From Oscheius dolichura (lineage: Eukaryota > Nematoda > Chromadorea > Rhabditida > Rhabditidae): a DNA stretch of 64,000 nucleotides. The stretch covers positions 992,001-1,056,000 of the forward strand of contig OW051496.1 in the NCBI GenBank assembly GCA_932521035.1, given 5' to 3'. The first letter of the stretch is position 1. Each line of letters begins with the position of its first letter. Shown here piece by piece: positions 56,640-64,000 of this stretch. The notes beneath the pieces are model-generated. The model saw only the letters and a list, made by a program, of their open reading frames with translations, searched no databases and was not told the origin of the DNA. A program made the translations under genes and the position numbers.

Positions 56640-57852
56640 TCTCCAAAATTGCCCAATATCCGGCATTTTTCTTTATTTTCGCCCTAACTTTCACCTTCTT
56701 TTGCACTGTTATCAGTTTGTGTGGAGGCCTGTTGGCTATTCTGTCTGCTTTGCCTGTAAAATTTGCTGGGGGAGAAAAGTTTGATGGCTGTGCCGTACCA
56801 GCCAGCTGATTTGTCCCTTTCCCCTTATTCAGCCTGTGCCCTCCTCTCTCTGTCTCCCCCCGGTACCAGGCTGTATCGGTCAACTGGTGTTCTGTTCTTT
56901 ATCCAGGAAAGGTTTTTTTCCTCTTCCCACAGCAGCAGGCCCGGATCCACACCTGGGAAAACAACTTTTAAAACAGCTGCACAGTGTGTGGATCGACGAC
57001 GTTGTCACCTGGGGCCACCAGGCTCTCTGGCTGTTGTTTTCCTCCTTCTCCTCTCTCACTTATTATTTTTAATAAACTCTATGTTATTTATTACATACTC
57101 TCTGACGAGGGGAGAGAGAGAAAGAGGGTAAACTACATCGCGGACCCGCCGCCAGAGCGACTGAGGAGGCCTGTTGACTGGCCAGGCGCCGTGGAACGGA
57201 ACAAATAAACAAGAAATTCGACCAGTTCCCCCCTCACCCCCTTTCCCTCCCGGGGGGCTCGGCCTCCTCATGGATACAAAAGATTCACGAGGGCAGGAAG
57301 GCTCCATTGCAAAGTGAAGGGTAATTCGTTGAGGAAAACTGCTCCAAAGGCAATTTCTCCATGTTTTGCTGGTTCTATTTCATTCTTACTGATGACAAAA
57401 AGAAGCTGCTGATATTCGGTCTAGCTCATATGACTATTGTTATACAATAATCCGGCAGAAACGATCAGAGAACATGTTGGATGGACGGGGGCTATCGAGC
57501 TGTGCTCTTCGTCGTCTTCACTCTGCCCTCCCCGCTCAGTTCGAGTGGCCCCCGAAAAGACACGGAGCGAGGGGAGGAAGCGTCGCCTTGTTCTAAAGAA
57601 CGAAAGACCATCACCAAACTTCTAGCCACGCCGGGAGGCTGTGGAGAGAGAGAGGGGAGGAAGAGACTTGCTGGCGCCCAGAATATTTTATGACCAGAAA
57701 AGGGCTTTCTTTGTGTCATAAATTTTGTTGCTCACACATCTCGGAGGGTGTGAGAGGGTCCGAGCCTCGGGCGGTCAATTGGTTCGGCTATGCCTCATCG
57801 ACAATTCAAGCGGGAGAGTTTCCTCCTCTAGTCAGCTTCCGCAGCAGAAAAG

Positions 57853-57882
57853 GGCCACAACGACACGGCGTGTGAACTGTGA
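57853..57882 (+). repeat. Palindromic repeat unit
   Basis: Single forward unit, right arm GAACTGTGAC. Confidence 0.85.
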
Positions 57883-59734
57883 CTCATGGAAAATATCCGC
57901 TATTGGTGATTTTTCTCAATTGGATGGCCTTTTTCTACATTCCAGGCTAAAATGTCCCACTTTGTCCCGGTACAGAATGGCTCTTTATTTGCCTTGGTGG
58001 GGTGGTCTTCCACCATCGGTTCCCGTTTTTTCCCGGGATTCCTTGCTCTTCTTCGTATCGAGAGACATAGAGGCACATTTTCATTTAGCTAAAATGCCCT
58101 CTCTCCCCCGCTCTTCATTCCCACAACATATTCTATTCCAGGCAGAAGAAAAAGAAAAGAGGATGAGCTCGTCTTTTTCTCAGAAACTTATGCCATCTGC
58201 CTGGCTTTCTTAAATCAGAAAAGGCAGCAGCAGGAGCGGTCGAAGAGCAGGCGGAACGGCTCAAAATAGACGACTCGGCCCCTATCGCGGCCACCCCCTC
58301 ACCCTAATAATTAGCCCATATTTGGCTCTGACTTCTATCTTTTTATGGAAGGAGAGTGGGGGACAGGCTATCAATATCTGAAGAGAGACGTCAAAACCCC
58401 GGAATTGATCGAGAAGAGAAGAGAGCGAGACCACAAGGCACCCACCACTGGCCGCCGGAAAAGCGTCACTGTTCCCTGGCTGCCTTTCCTTTTTCTTTGC
58501 TTGGAGAAGAGATAAACACCGAGATGACACAGGCCCCCAGGACCCATGGCCTTGAAAAAGTTCTCCTCCTCCCTAGCACAGGGGAAGGCGAACTTCCGGA
58601 GACTATTGGAATTCGCCTGCCTTTGATGGGGTGAGGGGGCGACGGGCCCGACGCTGTTTACAAAGAGACGAGTTCATAAAGATTTGAGTAAACTAAAAAA
58701 GTGGGGGAATGGAATGAGATGAGCTGATCAATAAAGAGAGTCCAAAGGAATTAATAAGAAGAAGATGAGAAGACAGAAAAATGTGTGAAAGGGACCGGAG
58801 ACCAGGCAGAACGTCTGGAAAGAGCGCGCCAGGCGTGAAATTGGGTCCCGCCAGGAGTCGGGGGCCTGAATTAATGGAGGCAACGGGGCCTGGACCAGGA
58901 ATTCGGGGGGATGCTATTTAAATTGGATTAAAAATCCATTTAAATGAACTTTTTGGGGACAAAACTAGGCTGAAACCAATGTTTTTGCTCTATAGGAGCC
59001 GGATTCCCGTTTTTCTCAATTTTACCCAGAATCCAGGGTAATTTCTGGCTATATTGGTTCAAAGATCCGTTTAAATAAAGCTTTCCGGCACTGATTTGCT
59101 GCCTGATTTGCAAATGTGACCACCCCCGTCGTACATATTCCGTCGGGCCATTTCCTTCCTATGAATAAGCCAAAGATCACAGGATCTTCTTCTCTCTCCT
59201 GGTCTTAAGCAGTCCACTGAAGAGAGGGAGAGAGAGAGCAAAATTTACTTCCTTCAGGGAAAAATGATCCTCTCTCAGTCTCCGTTTTAGCAGTCACAGC
59301 AGCTTGTTGACATCTGGTGGCTCAGAGGGAGGAAAGCCTCTCTCTCCTGTGAGAGAGGGGGAGATTCTGGCTGGCCAACACACAGACAAGCCCGGACGGG
59401 AAGCCATCTGCTCCAATGGGGCAGCCCTCCGATCAAAGGTGACGGTGCCGGTGTCCAGTAAATTAATTGCTTTGCTGTCTCAATTTTCTCTTCAAGAGCC
59501 GAGGACAATGCCCAATTATTCTCATTTTCGAACTTTTGTTTTCTGATGGGAGTGCTTTCCGGGACAGGGGAGAAAAAAACAGAGAGTAAATAAAAGAAAA
59601 CCGCGCGCGACGAGACCTTCCTCCGAAGAACGAGCCTCAAGGAAAATAGCTTTGGTTTCAGTTTGGATATAAGAATCGAAGCTTTCTATTGTTCCTAATC
59701 CTCCAGGTCCACTGTTTAAAAATAAATTTCAAAT

Positions 59735-59790
59735 GAGCCAGAGTTCACGCGCCGTGTCGTTGTGACTCTTTAGCTGTCGTAGCTGTGGCG
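59735..59790 (-). repeat. Palindromic repeat unit with leader
   Basis: GCCAGAGTTCACGCGCCG... followed by TTTAGCTGTCGTAGCTGTGG. Confidence 0.82.
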
Positions 59791-60104
59791 TCTATATAAA
59801 ACGGAAAACGGCGGAATATCTCTCCCCCTCACTCTTAATTAGCCAATTCCTTAATTAGCGCCAGTTGAGATTAGAGGACCATCGAGGACAGAGATAGCAG
59901 CAGCAGCGAGACCTCATTAGGAAAAGCCTCCTCTCCTTGGACTCTTCGCTCTTTCTCCCTCGTTCTCCCCTCTCTCTCCCTCTGCTCACATTTCCCTAGA
60001 GGCGGTTATATAGGCTATTGGGGAGCTGCTGACGGTGTGCTCTTTGACCGGTGGCGGGGGGACCGACAACGGCGGACATGGCAGCAGCGTCGGCGGCGTA
60101 GGTG

Positions 60105-61193
60105 ACTTATGCACGCGTGCATAAGTCTACATTTCTGCTAAAATGACTGAATACGCGTATTTTCTTTCTTTTTTGCTGCTAGTATTGTAACAAATCGAGG
60201 GGATATTGAAACATTAGCAGGAATCGTCCCAAATTCTAGTGGCAATCGTACGCTGGAAGTATAGTTCGATTCGAATTTCAATCAAGAGCCTATATATTTG
60301 GGCCGGGTGCCTCGCTGGAAAACAAAGTGAAAGGTCTTTGTATTGTTATTGATTGTGGATCTGTCCCATCCAAAGAAAATTTTCTTTTGACAGACAGGCC
60401 ATCCCTAGCTTGTGTTCACCTTCTATGATTTCATTCGGTGGTACGGCTTTTTCTTCCCAAATTATCGAAAAGAAGAGGTGTTCTTCTTTCGAGAACGTGC
60501 ATCTTCCCCTTGCTTTTCTCCCCCATATTGGTTTTTTTTTCTTCTTTGGAGGTAAAAAAATGCGTGTTAGAGGGTACGCCCCAACCTCAAGAAATCCCTT
60601 TCTGTCGATGGAGCTCAAAAGGCGCTGAGAGACAATGGGGCAGTTTTTACCAAAGATTAGGACTCTACTAGGAATTTCTTTCGATAACCGGGAAAGCGTA
60701 AGACAAACAATCAAGAAAAGTGTGGGCAGAGAGTACTTCTGCCTCATTTTACACTGTACGTGCCAGAAAGGATAGATTTTTTTGGATCATGGTTTCATGA
60801 ATGGAAATGTGGGTGTTATTTCTTTTTCTCGTGAAATTATACTCACGAAAGTACTCAGTAGGCATCTCTCTGCTTTCTGAATAAGATAGAAAAGGATAGG
60901 AGATGATAAAACAGAATAAATCTGTTGAATTCCAATTTGGAAAGCTGTGTAATTTGTAGAAACAGATGGATATTGTTGGAAATTATAAATTCTTTGTCTA
61001 ATTCACCAGTGCATCAATATCCCCTCGATTTGTTACAGTACTAGCAGCAAAAAAGAAAGAAAATACGCGTATTCAGCCATTTTAGCAGAAATGTAGACTT
61101 ATGCACGCGCAATTAGCATATTCCCGCAGAAGCGGTAGACTTATGCACGCGAAAGACGGGTAGCCTTATGCACGCGTGCATAAGTATCCCCAG
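60105..61193. mobile_element. 1.1-kb element with about 105-bp terminal inverted repeats
   Basis: 60105..60209 (ACTTATGCACGCGTGCATAAGT at the outer end) reappears inverted at 61013..61109 with only about two mismatches through TCAATATCCCCTCGATTTG, the GCAGCAAAAAAGAAAG region and ATACGCGTATTCAG. The right side carries two further ACTTATGCACGCG-type copies (61137, 61171), the last being palindromic like the left tip. The 800-bp centre has no convincing transposase ORF; a minus-strand ORF at 60346-60747 is not recognisable. Non-autonomous DNA element, class undetermined. Confidence 0.75.
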
Positions 61194-62389
61194 CCAGCGT
61201 CGGCAGCAGCAGTGGCAACACAGAGCGCACACGGCGGGCTCTCGCTCTCGCCAGCCAGAAAAAATGTCGGGCAATTTCGGGCAAGAGAGAGGGACAGAGA
61301 GATACATCGATTCTCTCCTTTTTTGCCAGCATTTTCTAGGGGAAAAATGGAGAAGATGAGGGAATGAACCGAAGATCACCTTCAAGAGCTGCTAGAATTC
61401 GAAAAATTATTCGAAATTGCTTCAATTTGGATTTAAAGGAAGTAGAAATCTTTACTGATTACTTGAATCATCGTGGCTAACGGTAAAAATAACCGATATG
61501 TCGAGAAAATTAGGCTCAACGTGTTCCGAATATCGTCCAACGCTACTGTCCAGATTCCACTCCACCTTGGCGCCAAATGGGCAATTTGAACAGGAAAGCA
61601 GCTCTAAACGGCGGTTTCGAATATTCTCTCGTATTTTCTGCCCTCTAATTTCTTATTTTTCTGGTCGCAAATTGTCCTCTTGGACTTCTGACACTGGGGA
61701 CACTTAATTGAGTAATTGAGTCACGAAATGAGACGAGAAGATCTCATTTTTCATTCGGGGTTTCATCTTCGCCTCTTGTTATTCTCCTATTCTCATCTTG
61801 AGACGTTTTTTTTCTCCCCAGAGAGGGGTAATTTCATGGGGAATACTCATTTTTTGGGGCCAGTGTGTTTTTCTCCCTCTTCTGTCTCGGCTCTCTCGGC
61901 TCTTCTCGGTTTAATTACACGAAGCGAGGGAAAACGAAAGAGAGAAAGCCAATTAATTGAGGAGGCTCCAAGTCTTCTCTAGTTTGCGTTCAGAAAATTG
62001 CAAAAATGATCCCTCTGCGGCTGTTGCTGATTTGCAGGGAATTGAGCAAATGAACGAATGTGAGAGAGAAAAAAAACTGTGTGGATCCAATTTTCGCGGA
62101 GAATCATCTAATTTTAGGGCTGGCTGAACTCTCTATGCCTTTTCCTTCACAAGTACTGGAGAAAACTGGGCGAATAGCTCCGAATGATCAATCAAGACTA
62201 CCGAGAAGGCTAATTACCCCTTGTATGAAGAAGTAAAGATCATAATGAAGGGCCTTTTTTTAGGCTGCAGTCGCCTTATATTTTTGAGTCAAGTGGACCA
62301 CCCCGAAAATTGGGGCAGCTGCTGTGGTCTAAAGGCCGAACAATGCTTTTCTGACTGGAGAAATTCAATATTATTGGGCTTGGAAGTGA

Positions 62390-62441
62390 ACCACAGCAGC
62401 AGCTTCGGCAGCCAAAGCGTCAGAACGACACGCCGTGTGAA
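62390..62441 (+). repeat. Palindromic repeat, decayed
   Basis: ACCACAGCAGCAGC leader and CAGAACGACACGCCGTGTGA; the right arm is missing. Confidence 0.6.
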
Positions 62442-62849
62442 ATCTTTTTTATAAAAAAAAATGAACCTCCGATCAAGTATGGATTCTTGCACCGTTTCTT
62501 ATACCGGAACTGAAACCAACACTGTTCATCCTCTCTCCCCTTTTCTCTCTCTTGTGCTGCTCTTATTATTTTTAGCTCCCATCCTTTATAGGGCATAGGG
62601 AAAGGAAGTTTTTTAGAGTGAATGACGGAGGGAGAGTGGGCAGCAATCAATGGACCACCCATGTTCACTCTAAAGAGAGAGGAATAAGCCGGCTTGTCTC
62701 TCTCTCGGCCAGCTTTTGGCAGAACTTTGACCATGCGTGGGAAAAAAACGAGTTCTTTCCTCTCTAGTTAGCATAGTGAGTATAGTGAGTGAAACACAAG
62801 GAAGGGATTGCGGAGGGGGAGCTCTTTTCGCCCCCACAGATGACTGAAC

Positions 62850-62936
62850 AGCCACAGCCAAAGAGCCACATGAACGGCGCGTGTGAACTGTGGCGCCCCC
62901 GAAGCGCCACAGCGACACGGCGTGTGAACTGTGACT
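62850..62936 (+). repeat. Two palindromic repeat units with leader
   Basis: GCCACAGCCAAAGA leader, one worn and one consensus unit. Confidence 0.87.
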
Positions 62937-64000
62937 GTCTTTATATAGCTTCCAGGACGAGAAGGCTGTTTTCCTCTGCCTTCCTTTATACCTTCCTTTT
63001 TAGTCGCTCTCTGTGTTCCTCCCTCTGATTCTCTCTCCCTATTTGGACAGCTTGCCTCATCAAAAATCATTATGAGCTGAGAGCGACCACATCGAGTTAG
63101 AACTGATGCAAGATGATCAGGGAAAAGGAAAAATAGTGAATAGCCAGTAATTCGAACAAGATATTATCCTTGACTCATTCTGTACGTTTTATAAATAGCT
63201 CGAGAAACTTTTACGCAAATGAGTTGTCTGACGCGGTCCCGGATCCAGCCGGGATTAGCTCTCTCGCTCCGCGATATATAATGAAAATGGTGAATTTTGA
63301 TCAAAAGAGCTGAATTAACGTGAAGTTTAGCCAGGGAAAGAAAGTGGTAAACAAGGATAAAAACCGATGGTGTTAGGATTAAAATTTGATGTATAAGAGG
63401 GCTTCACTTCTTCTTTGGGGGAGAGATGAAGGAACGCATTTTATACTTTGTGGAGGAGTTAGTCAGCCCCGGGAGAAACAAAGTTCAAATAGCTTTAGGT
63501 AGATAAAAAAACGACGGGGCCGTTCAAGGAGCGCGCGAGCTCGTAAACTTTTGACTCCCGCCGCGATGAGCAGAGATTGCTCGTTACTACTGAGACATGT
63601 ACGTAGGAGATAAGTCTACCGTAATCAAAATCATTTTCTCCGCCGTGCAAAAATGTCAAAAAGGTGTGGACAAATTGTGCTTTTTTTTCTCTGTCTCCAC
63701 TCTCCAGAGGGGCCAATTGCTTGCACAATTTGTACAAATAATTTTCGTGGAATTCCCTGTCGGCCCAGTGCCAACGGGCAGCATTAAATGGCGAGATTAA
63801 AAGTGCAATGTGCACTGGTACTTTTTAATTCATGAAGAATAATGAAGTGGAGGAAATGAGGCACACAAAAAAAAAGAAATCTATTATGCCGGTTAAAAGT
63901 TGTGTTTGCACGCTGCTTTTTTTTCCGGCCCGGTTAAATCACCGCCAACAGCAGGAGCAGAAAAATGCGGCGACCGCTGTAATCCGGTAAAAGGGTTTTC

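Larger units (their letters stand above)
54400..60100. other. Gene-poor tract upstream of the IER-like gene
   Basis: No coding exons recognised. Contains single palindromic units at 55708, 57853 and 59735, a remnant near 56610, GA/CT-rich runs, and a cluster of bZIP/bHLH-type sites at 56452-56481. Confidence 0.5.
61200..64000. other. Gene-poor right end
   Basis: GC-rich, CAG-rich sequence at 61194-61260 resembles that on the far side of the element (60080-60104). Beyond it are AT/CT-rich sequence and two palindromic-repeat loci (62390, 62850). ORFs at 61498-61707 and 63495-63815 show no recognisable domain or splice context. Confidence 0.45.

Noticed and set aside
63495-63815. 106-codon minus-strand ORF
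   Set aside because: No recognisable motif, no initiator in context and no splice partners.
1-64000. CRISPR-like reading of the spaced repeats
   Set aside because: Units are dispersed over 63 kb in both orientations with irregular spacing in a eukaryotic, intron-bearing region, and there are no cas genes.

Overview
The window looks like nuclear DNA of a rhabditid nematode, possibly Caenorhabditis or a close relative. The evidence is that introns are mostly 40-100 nt with GT...TTTTCAG-type ends, a nematode-style divergent nuclear hormone receptor is present, several AAUAAA signals overlap or directly follow stop codons, and a probable trans-splice acceptor lies 4 nt before one ATG. All exon models are hand-assembled from splice signals and reading-frame continuity; no search was run.

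Layout: 1-1721, the 5' part of an AMPK gamma subunit gene on the minus strand, running off the left edge. 1.7-12.7 kb, no confident gene, with dispersed repeats and decayed duplications. 12.7-15.2 kb, a small secreted protein gene followed immediately upstream by a complete nuclear hormone receptor gene, both minus. 16.7-18.5 kb, a plus-strand unrecognised 441-aa protein in eight exons. 18.9-20.2 kb, two tRNA-like sequences, one inside a 580-bp element with perfect 95-bp inverted arms. 20.3-22.2 kb, a minus-strand unrecognised protein of about 386-436 aa. 24.1 and 27.7 kb, two minus-strand 57-aa secreted peptides with six-cysteine, knottin-like spacing and the same gene structure. 28.1-28.4 kb, a fold-back element with a 9-bp target duplication. 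28.5-51.9 kb, a long gene-poor tract. 52.0-53.2 kb, an IER-family-like protein gene (minus) with upstream non-coding exons and CRE-type sites. 54.4-64 kb, again gene-poor, with a TIR element at 60.1-61.2 kb.

The most striking unexplained signal is a short imperfect-palindrome repeat. Each unit is about 30 bp: GCCACAGCGACACG on one side and GCGTGTGAACTGTGGC on the other, often preceded by a CCACAGTTAGACAGCGAA motif. I count about 43 loci in both orientations, in introns, between genes and next to gene ends, never in an exon I could assign. There is one local 34-bp tandem expansion (6.2 kb) and one array of the leader motif alone (48.1 kb).

The genes do not form an obvious pathway. Three short secreted-peptide genes share a compact design: a TATA-like box about 37-50 bp before the ATG and a single intron. 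These and the two unrecognised intracellular proteins are the parts of the window most likely to be new.
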